Source: Atherix ibis
Lineage: Eukaryota > Arthropoda > Insecta > Diptera > Athericidae
Reading direction: 5' to 3'
DNA length: 64,000 bases
NCBI GenBank assembly: GCA_958298945.1
Contig: OY282605.1
Coordinates: forward strand, 32,714,811-32,778,810
The notes below the pieces were generated by a model. The model did not search any database, was not told the origin of the DNA, and saw only the letters and a list, made by a program, of their open reading frames with translations. Shown here one piece after another: positions 46,397 to 58,059 of the stretch; within the stretch, counting starts at the first letter, position 1; the number at the start of each line of letters is the position of its first letter. A program made the position numbers and the translations under genes.

Positions 46397-47690
46397 TGTC
46401 CATTTTCGTAGTCCGGATAAGACTGCACTGTCATTTGACAGCTGTCAAACATATATGTCATGAAAGGTAGTATTTTTTTAGTCTAAGGTTTTGCCATTTG
46501 ACACTACGTAATAAGGAATGCTCATAAATTTAATTAAATGATTATCCATTTCGTGGTTCGGAAAATACAGCCCTGTTGTTTGACAGCTTTCACACATACG
46601 AGGTCTGTTCAAAAAGTAAAAAAAGTTTCACACATACGAGGTCTGTTCAAAAAGTATATTATACACTTGTGCCAACGTTTTTTCCAATCCTCGAAGCACT
46701 TCAAAAAAATTATTTTTTGTGATCTTGTTCAGCTCCTTCTTGGAAGCCGTCTTTATTTCCCCAATCGTAGCATAGCGTCGTCCTTTCATGGGGCTCTACC
46801 AGATCTGGCGAATACAGTGGCTGCGGCATTATTAATGTGTTGTTTTTGGCCAAAAGTTCGCGCACAAGCAACGATGCGTGAGCAGGGGCGTTAACATGGT
46901 GCAAAAGCCAATTTTTGTTCTTCCACAAATCCGGGCGTTTCTGGCGGATTGCTTCGCGCACCTTGCGAATAACTTTCAGGTAATATTCCTTATTACCCTG
47001 TGGTAAGAACTCATGATGCACCCCGCTCCTGCAATCGAAGAAAACTGTAAGCAAAACCTTCATATTCGACCGAACTTGGCGCTTTTTTCGGTCTTGGCTC
47101 GTGCGGCAGCTTACATTGGGATGATTGAGCTTTGGTTTCCACATCATAACCATAAACCCATGATACGTCACCAGTTATGACCCTCTGGAGCTAATTTGGG
47201 TCATCGCGGACAGAGTCCAACAGCTCCTTAGCAATGTTTATGCGATGCTGTTTTAGGTCGAAATTCAGGCAGAAATCGAAGACGCGCCAAAACACGTGCA
47301 AGCAAAGCAGCTGTCATAAATTAACTGAACATTCAAAATGGCCGAACTTGTCGGCATAAGTGAGAGACATGAGTACCAATATAACGCCACAAAAAATCGA
47401 AAATACGTAACCCACGGAAATTCAAAATTCGCGATACTTTTTGAACAGATCTCGTATACGTCATCGAAGGTGGTATTTCTTTAGTCGAATGTTTTGCCAT
47501 TTAACACTACGTAATAATGAATGCCCATAAATTTCATGAAATAATTATCTATTTTGTGGTTCGGAAAATACAGTCCTATCATTTGACAGCTGTCAAACAT
47601 ATATGTAATCGAAGGTGGTATTTGTTTAGCGTTAGGCTTACCATTTTTATTCGATCTATAAAATGCGATCGAGTGTTAGAACAAGAGGCT
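46397..47690 (+). repeat. Three tandem copies of the family C left terminus
   Basis: Units at 46400, 46543 and 47547 each run TCCATTTYGTRGTYCGGAAA, TTTGACAGCTGTCAAAC, GGTRGTATTTKTTTAG, then CCATTTRACACTACGTAATAA and GAATGCYCATAAATTT. The second unit is interrupted by B4. Confidence 0.9.
46599..47454 (-). mobile_element. Mariner B4, internally deleted, duplicated terminus
   Basis: Right end TTCGCGATACTTTTTGAACA then GATCTCG|TA (47455-47456). The left end is present twice (starts 46599 and 46637), each with the flank TTTCACACATA. On the minus strand it has the same N-terminal deletion junction (leader then a damaged FDLKQHR), LLQR-type and TYHGFMVMMWK frames, and NWLLHHVNAPAHASLLVREL with Asp 2 changed to Val. 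The LAPCDFFLF block with Asp 3 is missing (PDLV|EPHERTTLC). It is inserted in the second C4 terminal unit. Confidence 0.9.
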
Positions 47691-48285
47691 TTAGATGCTG
47701 ACTTTTCCACACAAAAAAATCCTGAGCACTGAGGCTCATTTCTCGCTCAGTTTTTGCGTTAATAAGCAAAATTATCGTATATGGGGCTCTGAAAAACCTC
47801 ACGAGACTGTGAAGAAGCCATTGTATCCGAGAATGGTGACTGTATATGGTCATTGGTACAGGATTTCTTTAAAAATGAAGAAGAAGATATTGTTAACTGC
47901 AATTCTGAGTACTTTGGTCAATATTTTTTGGCCTGAACTTGAAGATTATAATGTGGATTATATGTGATTTCAATAGTCCGACTTGACGCTTTTGGACTTA
48001 ACCTTGTAAGCGTATTTTTACGCAGGCATAAAGGCCGTTTTTACGTAGGCAATACTTAAAGCATTTAATAACCAATACCCATTAAGTAATGGTCGACTTA
48101 CAGACCGAAAATCAACAAAATTACCGCAAAAAGATCTAGTCCTGGAAATACTTTTGTGGCATCTATTTTAATGATAGATACCTGTCTGTATTATGGCAAA
48201 GTCCAAGAAATATAATGAAATAAAAATTTTCATTTAAATCTTTTCATCACAAATTTACTTAAACTTTACTTAGAAAAAATCGCTC

Positions 48286-50196
48286 AAAATTTCGATCTGA
48301 AATTTATATTTTTTATTTTTCTACTGATACGAATTAAGATTTTGCGTTTAGATAAATTTCCATATATTTTTTTTAAATTGGCAAATAATACGTTTTTATC
48401 TTAAGAATATAATTTATAAATTTCAATAGCTAAATTTAAAAAAAAAAACTTGTGAATAAAAATATTTAGAAATAATGCGTTTTAAATTTAAATTTTATTT
48501 TATTTAACTTTATTTGTTCCGAAGTACAAGAAGCGTGATAGATAACCTTGATCCTTATGAGAGACTCTTCGACGAAACATTTACTTTTTATTGGCAGTTT
48601 GAAAATTTATTTTATTTTTAATTTTTCCTAAGTTTATAGTTTTTTTGGTGTTTTTTTTTTTATTTATGAAAAATTAACCAAGATTATTAATTTAATTTAC
48701 AATCTAAAAAAAATTACATATCGTAAAATGAGCATTAAACTATTATGCCTAGAGATACATACAATCGATTAGTCCATTCATTACCCTTCAATTCAGTGTC
48801 ATTAAACGGTTAAATAGACTCTCTAACAAGGCTTAAGAAAAATTAAAAAAAAAAATAGTAAACCGGTGGGGGTGGACATTCCACTATAATTACAATATTT
48901 GCTCCTCTTTGCCATGCACAAGATAATTTTCCAAAAAAAAAAATACCACTGTTCAAGGTTAATAATAAAATTAGTTTAATTAGCTAAGGTAACAATATGA
49001 TTTTCTAATCGTTGAGTTACCTAATTCGTAACTTAATAATTGCTAAATAGGAGTTTTTAATATAAAAAAAGAACTAGAATTTTTTTTTTAAAAATGTCCG
49101 TTTATAAAAATTTTTGACTAAAATATGAAATAATTCAACTTTAAATTCAAATTTTAACAATAAAATATTCAATATCAACAATTTTTGAATATTTATTTAT
49201 ATTTTTTTTTTACCTTAAAAATTTATTAACATAAATGTAACAGGAAATATAAAAAAATCTCAATAGATACTATTTTATCTAATTAAAAACAAACTCATTT
49301 TCATGAATTTGCACAAATAATTTTACTTTCGAGTATTTTTTTTCGGCCAATTTTAATTGGAATTAAAATAGCAAATTTAATGATATTTTCAACGTTAATT
49401 ATAAAACTCAATTATTTTAGAGCAATTCCATTAATAAATAGCCACAATGAGAAAATCTTGTTGGGAATTATATCTAATTTCGATAAGAATAATGTCGTCA
49501 TTTATTTTCTTAAAGTATCATTTTCTGTATAATAATCGTCATTATTACAAGGGCAAAACGAAAACATTAAATGGGAAAATTTATATCTATAAATTATTCG
49601 GAATTAATTCAAATGAACTTTGTTTTAATGAAAATTGCAACAACAAAAACAACAAAAAAATTAAGTAAAACTTTAAAATAAATATGCAGTAATAAGGATG
49701 ATAAGAACAAAGTCCTTTAAAATTTAACTTAGTTGTATAAAAGAACACCCAACTCCTCTCTCTCTCTCTCTCTTTCCCCCACAATTATAAAAGATAAAAA
49801 CTTTAATCATATTACTTTTAATACATTCCAATTAAATGCTAAAGTTCAGCTTTTTATATTCTCCTCATTAAACCTCGTATACCAGCCCCCCTATCCACCC
49901 ATTATATTTGTAGTTTCGTATCTATATAGAATGCATATTTAGAGTATTTATTATCTATTGTAAGAAATTATAGTTCAACTTGTTATTAGATCGTGTAATT
50001 AAATTCATTGGGAAAGCCTAAACAAAAAAAAATATTATTTTTTTTCCGAATTTCTATATTAGAAGTTCTCACCTTCATTGATTATGTAGTTAATAATTTC
50101 TATTTTTTTACTATTCTGGTTAAAAGATATACGCAGAGAAATTTTATTAATTTTAAAATTCTAAATAATTAAATTTCAGATTTATTTCATTTCCGT
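48286..50196. other. AT-rich stretch without recognisable gene
   Basis: Contains a CT microsatellite at 49753-49774. The short frames (49447, 49587, 49733) are compositional. Confidence 0.6.
49753..49774. repeat. (CT)n microsatellite
   Basis: A short CT dinucleotide run. Confidence 0.9.
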
Positions 50197-50345
50197 GGGT
50201 GTCTCTCAGGGATGTATTCTAATTCCAATCCTTTACAATATTTATACCGATGATATATCTTGTTCCAGTGATATCACAAAGACCTTTCAACAGTCATCAA
50301 TATCCTATAGAACAACATCTACTCCTTAGAAATCTGATTCAAAAA
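50197..50345 (+). mobile_element. Non-LTR retrotransposon fragment (RT active-site motif)
   Basis: Reads GVSQGCILIPILYNIYTDDI followed by SCSSDITKTFQQSS. This is the PQG...YxDD region of a jockey-like reverse transcriptase with the YTDD pair intact but neighbouring residues changed. About 150 bases are recognisable; the rest is lost or diverged. It is a third independent copy of the kind seen at 2.0 and 4.7 kb. Confidence 0.75.
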
Positions 50346-50802
50346 ATAAGAAAAAAATTTACTGGGTTCTTGGATAGGGAAGGGTAAGATATAAAAATTT
50401 GAAATTTAAAATGAACGTTAACTGAAACAGGAGTATGGCTTGTTATGACCGTACTCAGAGAACACCTTGTTTTGGTTGACTTATAGGGGGTGGTTCGAAG
50501 CTTATGCAAAGTGGTGCTCTCACATCCACCATAACAAGAAATAATCATGTTACAACATAAAGGAGACAATGGTGACACCTAAACGAAAAAAGTAGAGTGA
50601 AGAAAGAACAGTAGAAAATTAATTAGACAAACTCAAAAAATTAGAAAATGTTTCTATTAGAGATGGGCGAAAGGGGGCAGGTATTAAAAAAGGGAAGGAC
50701 AACCGATTTGACTAATGCAAGAAAAGAAAAAAAAAGAAAAAAACCTGGAATAGAGAGAAAAAAAATGGTGCTGACCGTCGACGGTGATGGGAAAGACTAA
50801 AG
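50346..50802. other. Unassigned sequence
   Basis: The minus-strand frame at 50339-50578 has no recognisable motif. A less AT-rich stretch lies at 50.43-50.58 kb. The rest is A-rich. Confidence 0.45.
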
Positions 50803-51726
50803 CTTAGATTACACTGTGCGTCTAATACACGATTTTCTCTTGTCAAAGGTTCGCGGTCAAATCATTTAATTCTACGAAACTGTTCGTCGGTATATTAGAC
50901 TGATCGTGTGATTGCCGATTTTTGCGCGTGCATGCGCAAATTTTTCTTACGATAAGAATGTAGAAGGGGATATTTGGCGAATCTTTACATGATTTCATCG
51001 TGTGGGCTCGTAGATACGAGTATATTACATATGACGTCGTTCCTTTTGCTCGTTGCAAACTCGCAACGTCTTCGCGTCGTTTATTTTCACATTTAACAGT
51101 TCCCATATTTACTTCATTCTATCGTATTTATTTTATTTGTGATAAATTTTATTTAATTTATTACTTAAATATTTATTATTTAAAATAGAAAGTTATTTTA
51201 ATACATGCAAAATTAAGGTTACTTGATGAACATTTCAAGAAAAAGTAGCAAAAGCTAGTGTTTTGTAGTGTACAGCAAAAAAAATCATTCGCATATAAAA
51301 TAATAAATCAGTTTAATATACTTATTTTTAAGTAAAAAAATACGTTGCAATTAATATTGACAATGTTAAAAGACTAAAATAAATAAACGAATTGAAATAA
51401 TCAAAATAAATAAATGAATGTGAAAATGTCATTCATAATATAAAGTAAATAAAATAAGAACGACAGTGACCAACTAGAGAATTCACCAATAAAAAATGCA
51501 CAAATCATCACCCTATCAAAAGGGAATTTAAAGCGCCTAAATTGCATTCAAGCGATTATAGTACACTATGATTAAACGGATCGTCAAATGTACAAACTTT
51601 GTTTGCAGCGAGCCTGCACAATCCAATAAACGCGCAAAATACGTGAGTGCTCGAACATTGTTAGATACGCAAAAAAGGGGAAATTTGACGTTTAGATCGT
51701 CTATTAAACGCACGGTGTAATCTAAG
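50803..51726. mobile_element. Element E1, a TIR element without coding capacity
   Basis: The ends CTTAGATTACACTGTGCGTC (50803 onward) and, inverted, GCACGGTGTAATCTAAG (to 51726) match over about 30 bases with few differences. The 924-base interior has no credible transposase frame, so it is probably non-autonomous. No clear target-site duplication was found, which leaves the superfamily open. A partial copy (E2) lies at 33.6-34.1 kb. Confidence 0.8.
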
Positions 51727-52054
51727 TTTTCAAATGTTACGTCGCCCCATGATCATTCCCCAAATTCTCTCCACGTCAAATAATTTTTGAGAACCCCTTT
51801 TAGGACCTATTTATAATTTAAGTAACGAACATATCACCAACACTATTGCCAAGGTTACCATGACATATTCTTACAAATATTTCCTACTTTTTAATAAAAA
51901 AAAAATAAAAAAATCCGAATGGTCTAGGAAAATTAAATAAATAATATTAAATTGAAAAAAGGAGGGTTATTCGCAATTATTTTCGAATATATTTAGCAAT
52001 TCAAAAAAAATCCACAAAGAGTAGTGACAAGTGGTTGTGTGTTTTTCGTAGTAG
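51727..52054. other. Unassigned sequence
   Basis: I see nothing recognisable. Confidence 0.5.
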
Positions 52055-52777
52055 AAGCTCTGCTTCGGAAAGTAAACTTAAATAAAATACAATTAAAAAT
52101 ACTGATTTCGATTAAATTTTTATCTTATTATATTGTTTGGACCTTGCCATTATGCTGATGTTATGAATAATATTATTTCAATGTCATGATTTTAATTCAG
52201 AAAACTCTAAAGTTTGAGGATTATCTGTGTTAATATGAGAAAATCCTAAAACCACACAAGAAAATGTCCAACGGCGTCAAATCGTGCTATCTTGGTGGTC
52301 TATTTAGTTCACCAAATTTTGAAATTACTTATTCTGGGAAATTATTGCGCAAAAAGTCAAAATTTATTGTGTTTTATGGTTTATGGGGCCGTTTTGTTGA
52401 AATTATATTTGCTCCAGATCAAAATCTTGTAGTCCATGTCAAAAAAAATTGGGTTTTATTTACGGTAAAGGCCTTTTCTTCTTCATTTTCAAATAAATAC
52501 GACTCAATAATACTTTTAAATCAAAATTTAGCACCGACAGTTATTCTTCGCGAATACAATGGCTTCTTCACAGTCACATGTACGTTCTCAGAGCTCCATA
52601 TGCAGCAATTTTCTTGAATGACGTTAGAAAACTTAGCACCCATAGTCTGGAATTGCAGAACCTCAATAACTATAATGAAAATTTCAATATCTAAAATAAA
52701 CAAATCCCAATGTTTAAGAAATATATATTTGACAGCTGTCAAATGACAGTACTGTACTTTCCAAACCACAAAATAAA
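52055..52777 (-). mobile_element. Family C transposon, copy C5
   Basis: The 5' end (minus sense) is at 52777: inverted TTTTGTGGTTTGGAAAGTAC, followed by TTTGACAGCTGTCAAA at 52728-52743. The 3' end is near 52060 (GCTTCGGAAAGTAAACTTAA). Between them the minus strand shows ENVHVTVKKPLYSRRITVGA (52521-52600), a degraded DxxWFQ near 52.43 kb, and a WPPRSCDLTPL equivalent near 52.27 kb read through stops. It is shorter than full length at about 720 bases. Confidence 0.85.
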
Positions 52778-53800
52778 ATTTTCTAGAACAAAAAAAATAT
52801 TACACAATCGAATAAAAAATTATCAAATTTTGTGAAGTCGTTAAGAAAAATTGTCATGAATAAAAGCATTTATGATTAAAACAAGAAGAAAAAAGCTACA
52901 AAAATAAAAACCCTGGAATAGAAATAAAAATTATTGTAGTAAATAAACAGAAAGAGCCTATTGCGTATGGTTACCTTACCTACTTACTAATCACTTCCAC
53001 GTTTAATCGTTAAGACAATGGAGCATTCTTTAAATATCTTAAAGACAATCAACTGACAACAAACCTCACCCACATCGATTGCGACATTACGGAATTTTCT
53101 ACTCTTGAAAAATATTTCCCCATTTTTACTAAACGACTTCGTTTTCCTTTCCTTGAATTGAATTTATTTTTACATATTATGGTCAATATTATTTGTTTTT
53201 TTTTTTCATCCTATATTGGGTGTTGTTGTTGTTATTATTATTATTTCGACAATCGGGCGTCAATACATTTTAGCATAATTTATATGTGCTCTCACGTAGA
53301 TGCAGTTATTAAATTGCTTACATTCGTTATTGTTTCTGCGCCTACTTCAGTTTGACAATCGCCTATGGCTTAATTACACTCCAGTTGTCAGACCCCTATA
53401 ACTCTTCATGTCTACGCACGCATTCAAATATGACATTTATGAGTTGATGTCTCTCTTATTTTGGTTCTTTTATTATTATTTTTTGTAAATACAATTTTTT
53501 GTAAACGTCCGCAATTAAATATAAAAACAAATCGGTTCAAAGTTTAGTATTTGAAAATTCAATTCGAAGCTGACTTCACACAGCACAGTGCTGCTAACAA
53601 TTGGCGCATAACATTAGTTTCCGGTTCTTTATCGAAGGGCATCGCTCAATAATATATAACATATTTTATGTCAAATTGAAAGTGTTTAATGATCGGTTAT
53701 TTTTATTATTATTATTTTTATTCTTTCAAAGTTTAGTATATATTAGGTATATTGGTTTAAATTGGCTGATAATTAGGAAGTTTTTAATGTTGAAATATTA
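52778..53800. other. AT-rich stretch without recognisable gene
   Basis: A TGT/TAT triplet run occurs near 53220-53245. Nothing supports a gene. Confidence 0.55.
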
Positions 53801-54827
53801 TTGTAGTTAGTCAAAAAAGTTCGTGGCATTTGTTTGATGTTGAAATATTAGTTAGTCCGACAAATGGATTTAAAAGCAAATAACTCTGTAACCGCTAGTC
53901 GCTTATTGAAATTGGTGTAGTCCATCAAAAGAAATTCAAGTTTCAAAATGAATTAAAATACGGACCGCAGGCTTGTGAAAAAAATTTGTGGTATTTATGG
54001 TGCAGGTGCTATATCAAAATCAAGCTTGTTTATATTAAAATCAATTATCATCAAACCTTTTCAAACCATTTTCGAAAGGCTGATTGCAAAAAAAATGGAT
54101 CGATATCTGCGATCCGTTCATGAATTGAGTGTGAAAAGCAAAATTGACCGACATCTGCGATGCGCTACTAAAGCGCAATGAAATAGGGCCATTTCTGAAG
54201 CGAATCATACTGTCGATGAAAAAATGGGTAAAATATGAAAATATCGTTCGAAAGAAGTCATGGAAAAAGAGAGATGAACGATCAGAAACAATTGATGGTT
54301 AATAAGGTTATGCTGTGTGTATGATCTTATTAAACGTCAATCCTGCCTTTGAGTGGAAGGAAATTGTTCATTAAGAACTGATACCGTTCGGTCAAACTGT
54401 TAACTTGATAGTGTACTGTGAGCAACTCCAGAGATTACGCCAAGAAATTGACAGAAATTGGTCCAAAATTAATCAATAGGTCTTCCACCTTTCGGTTTTT
54501 GATGATTCGTCAAAAATTAATAGAGCTTACCTTGGAATTTTTCATGCATAGTCTCCTCAGACTACAGAACTATCTTAATAGAACTATTTTAAAAAAACCA
54601 ACATAAGTTCTGTAGTCTGACGAGACATGCATAGTCTGCTCAGACTACAGAACTATCTTAAAAAAAACCAATGTGGTTTTAAGAAAAGCCCTTAAATACC
54701 ACTTGAATCAGTTTTTCAACCAGAAACCACAAGTTCTTTACTGATAGAATCATGGCTCTGCCCGAACACTCTGATTTAAGCGTCTCCATTTGACTCAGAA
54801 ACGCCACGAACTTTCTCGACTAACCAA
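53801..54827 (+). mobile_element. Mariner F, decayed
   Basis: The terminal repeats TTGTAGTTAGTCAAAAAAGT (53801) and, inverted, ACTTTCTCGACTAACCAA (to 54827) match apart from small differences, with TA at both edges (53799-53800 and 54828-54829). The interior keeps mariner fragments: an N-terminal frame (53975-54178), then YCEQLQRLRQEIDRNW near 54413-54463 and an FHxxxFDDS stretch in place of FHHDNARPHTS. The PPYSPDLAPSDYHLF region has been replaced by inverted and direct repeats at 54551-54660. This TIR and protein type differ from mariners A, B and the 13.3-kb element. Confidence 0.8.
54551..54660. repeat. Hairpin plus direct copy inside mariner F
   Basis: Arms 54551-54571 and 54606-54626 pair with one mismatch (GTCTCCTCAGACTACAGAAC). 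A third copy of the same sequence in direct orientation follows at 54631-54660. The block sits where the second and third catalytic residues would be encoded. Confidence 0.9.
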
Positions 54828-55049
54828 TATACAAAAAAAGCGATTCCGAAAATGAAATTTTTCTAAATATTTTTTCATTCGTTATACTAAAACGCAAAGT
54901 TTTATGTCCTGATCGTCAGATTTCGACTGATGTCCTTAAGTGGTTGAATTGCTCGATTGTTATTTATGTAAACTCGTTCTTTCAAGTGGACTCAACAAAA
55001 AAGTCTGGTACCGTCTAATTAAGTGAACACGGTAGCCAAGCAAATTCAG
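54828..55049. other. Unassigned sequence
   Basis: I see nothing recognisable. Confidence 0.4.
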
Positions 55050-55565
55050 AATTTTTTCAAATTATTATTTCGCCGAAAATCGCCATCCTTTTGGAATCAT
55101 ACGTCTTGATCATCATCGACACATACAGGGCCCCATTGATTCTGTCTAACTGATCTTCCTCATTTTCAAGACAAGTAAGGGACGATAATTCTTTAAAAAA
55201 TTGCATTTTTGGGGATGCAACTGATGCTATTGTAACATAATTCCCTGAGAATCTCATCTACAATTTACCCGTCCAACTGAAAATGGGCATCCTCACTCAT
55301 TTTCAAGTTGCTGAAAAAGCTGTTGTTATGTCTGGCTAGGTATTGAAATCGAATGGCGGGGACGCTCCCTTGAGTATTTTGTGATAGTAAAGATGGGATC
55401 ATTTGGATTTTGTACGGAAACATTTTTCAAATTAGTTTCAGAATTTAGTGACGTCTCGTACAGCTTATACGTCTGCGTTAGTGCGCACAGAATGCTATTA
55501 GGATCGAGTTCTATCAAACCCAGCAATGCTCTAAGAGATACTGCGATACTAAAATATTGTCGGAA
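55050..55565 (-). mobile_element. Transposase-like remnant H (Tc1/mariner superfamily, tentative)
   Basis: Two minus-strand frames (55057-55257, 55326-55526) flank a segment reading MSEDAHFQLDG at about 55268-55300. It resembles the FSDEAHFxLDGY block that carries the first catalytic Asp in family C-type transposases. The upstream frame includes LIELDPNSILCALTQTYKLY. Downstream, RINGALYVSMMIKTYDSKRM does not match a known block in that frame. No terminal repeats were found. It might instead be an unidentified coding relic. Confidence 0.35.
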
Positions 55566-58059
55566 TTTTTTTTCGATGTTTGAATAAATGATCTTTCTTT
55601 GGAATAGCCAAATTCAATCAGTCATGTTATAATAAGGGCAATAAAAAATATTGCAATTTGCACCAAATGGCCTCATGGTCGTGGCGCTACAAAATTGGCC
55701 TCTTGCGTTAGTCTCAGAGACCTTGCAACAAAAAAAAATTGCAATATTTTCAATGCATTATACACCATGCTTGCACTACTACTGCCATCTGTTGATTATT
55801 ATATGCACTGTAAAATCTATTACCTCAATTAACAAAATACTTTATTTCTGTTGGAAAATTAACTTTTAAAAATATTTTCAATTTATTTCTATTCCCGTTT
55901 CGTAGAAATTATTTGGAATATATTAATTTTGGAAGGAAAAAAAACAACACTGAATCTATTTTCAAGTTGATCCGCACTGCCATTCCATCTTAAATTTCTT
56001 CCCGTCATCCAACAATCGACCCTCTACAGACCTTAAATTAAAGTTTTCTTATTTTATTGTAATTCATTTATAGTGTAGATCATATCGCAGATAATGAATA
56101 TCTGTCAAAATATTGAAGTCATAAAAGTGAGGCGCCATCTTTGCTGAAAATAAAGCACGATCTAATTAAGCAAGGCTCCAAAGTTTAATTATTGCCAAAT
56201 GTTGTTTTTGAAATTTTAATAATTCTAGAAAAATATTATTAATTTAGAAAAGGACATGTGCTTGAGCCACTGGTGGGGGAAGGGGGCGGATTTTTAGTTA
56301 TATCTTATCTGTCTCTTTGACGTTTATGTTATAGAGGTTAAAAAAAATGACTGTGGTGGCGTTGTAATCTGAAGAGGCAAATAGCAGTCATTACGTGTAA
56401 AATACACCCACTCCATGCTACTCTATGACATCAATCTATCTTCTATAGTTCAAAAATGAAGTTCCCTTATTTAAGCGTGAGTATGGGTAATCTAAGGTAA
56501 TTGAGAATATCAATTATCGTGTGATACTGAGCGAAAAATCTTCTCCAAAGATAGATAAAAATAAATTTTTTCTTAAGGAAGCTCTTTAAAAATTTGTCTG
56601 TTCCAGGAAAAATAATATTTTGTTTTTTTTTTTTTTTTTTTTAATAAAAATAAACTGTGAACATTTTTATAAATGAATTTTTAATCAAAACCATTTGAAT
56701 ATTGTTAAAAGAAATAAATATTTATATGAGGGTATATGAAGAATTTCTCAAGAAATTTCGATATAAATTTACCCAAAAAAAAAGTGAAATTTGATTCAAA
56801 ACATTTTCATATCATACACATACAATAAATAAAAGAGAATCCTACCTTAAGGAGTCAAAAAAAAATCCACTTTTATATTGTATAACAATACAAAAATGTC
56901 CTTCCATCTAAATTTAAATAATTCATTATGTTCCTTCTTCGAATTTATAACAATTCGTGAATAATTTAATCACAACACACATGAATATAAGAAAATCTTC
57001 TTCGTAATATGAAATTTCACAAATCCAAATAATGAATTCATCACGTAAACTTGACTTTTGAAAAATTTATAAGTAATGTGGTGGTTGTGTCAGGATGGTG
57101 AATAGATTCAGTACTGGTCATGAGAAAAAGGATTCGTGAGTGATGGAAGCGATGGAAGATTTGATCCGCTCTACGTTCGTGTCTGTTCCATATTCTATTT
57201 AATAGTCGGAACTATGCCGAACGGAATTAATTTTTCCAACCACGTGTAGAACATCATCTGTGACTGTGTCCTGTATACCCGCAATCATAACCATTTAAGA
57301 TATTTCGGATGATGATGCCGAAACGTAGATACTAAGGATGAGGGCGCTGGCGATAGTAATAGAGGCCAGCCCAACGTATATTCACAACTAAATCCCAGTA
57401 AGCATCATAATTTTTAGATACCGTACGTACAGTGTAACCTATTCAGTATGGTAGTAACTTTAAAAGTAATTAAGTAAAATTTCCTTACTATACTATTCAC
57501 AAAAGTTCTCGGTTCGCAAAAGTCCATTTACCTTTTCTTGTTAATTACTATTAAATTGGTTACTAATTTCGATTTGATGACAATCTAAACTATTCAGAAG
57601 GCATGCGTTGTACTTAAAATAATTAAAAATATGTTTACCTTTTATAAAAGATAAAAGCAAAGAATAAGTTTACTTTTTTTGTAATCAAGAGGTTTTTTTT
57701 TTTTACTAAACAATCGTCTTATTGATTAGAAGGAACGGTGTCTTTTCAATTATTCTTTGGCAATGAATAGTCGTTTCCAACCATATCTCACTCAATGACA
57801 ATAAACTTGAAATTACCAAATGGAAAATGTTGTGTCTAATTATGTTTAAGTGTGAAAATATACGAATTACTGTTAAAAAAAATTGTTTCTTTCATGTTTT
57901 TCTCCTTCGTCTTGAATTCTTCTTCAATGAAGTAGCATCAAATAAATGTGGAAGTATCTTCTTACAAATTTTTAGAATTTAATGTTGTTTTGATGTCACC
58001 TTTTATTATAAGAAAAAAAAATTCAGTAATTTTTTGTTGTTGAGGAAACTTCAAAGCAA
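55566..58059. other. AT-rich stretch without recognisable gene
   Basis: A long T run occurs at 56621-56641. Less AT-rich segments at 56.2-56.45 kb and 57.1-57.4 kb have no open frame or motif that I recognise. Confidence 0.55.

Larger units (their letters stand above)
46397..48285 (+). mobile_element. Family C transposon, copy C4, with triplicated left end and nested mariner B4
   Basis: The left terminal segment occurs three times in a row, starting at 46400, 46543 and 47547. The last interval contains mariner B4 of 856 bases, so the real spacing is about 145 bases. The third copy leads into the element body: SRAQFLR, then NYRIWGSEKPHETVKKPLYP (47780-47840) and ELEDYNVDYM, the degraded 'DHMWFQ' block (47695-47967 frames). 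The right end near 48.28 kb is eroded (ACTTTACTTAGAAAAAATCG). Confidence 0.85.

Noticed and set aside
46092..46403. 103-codon minus-strand frame next to C4
   Set aside because: AT-driven composition with no motif. It overlaps the start of the family C terminal array.
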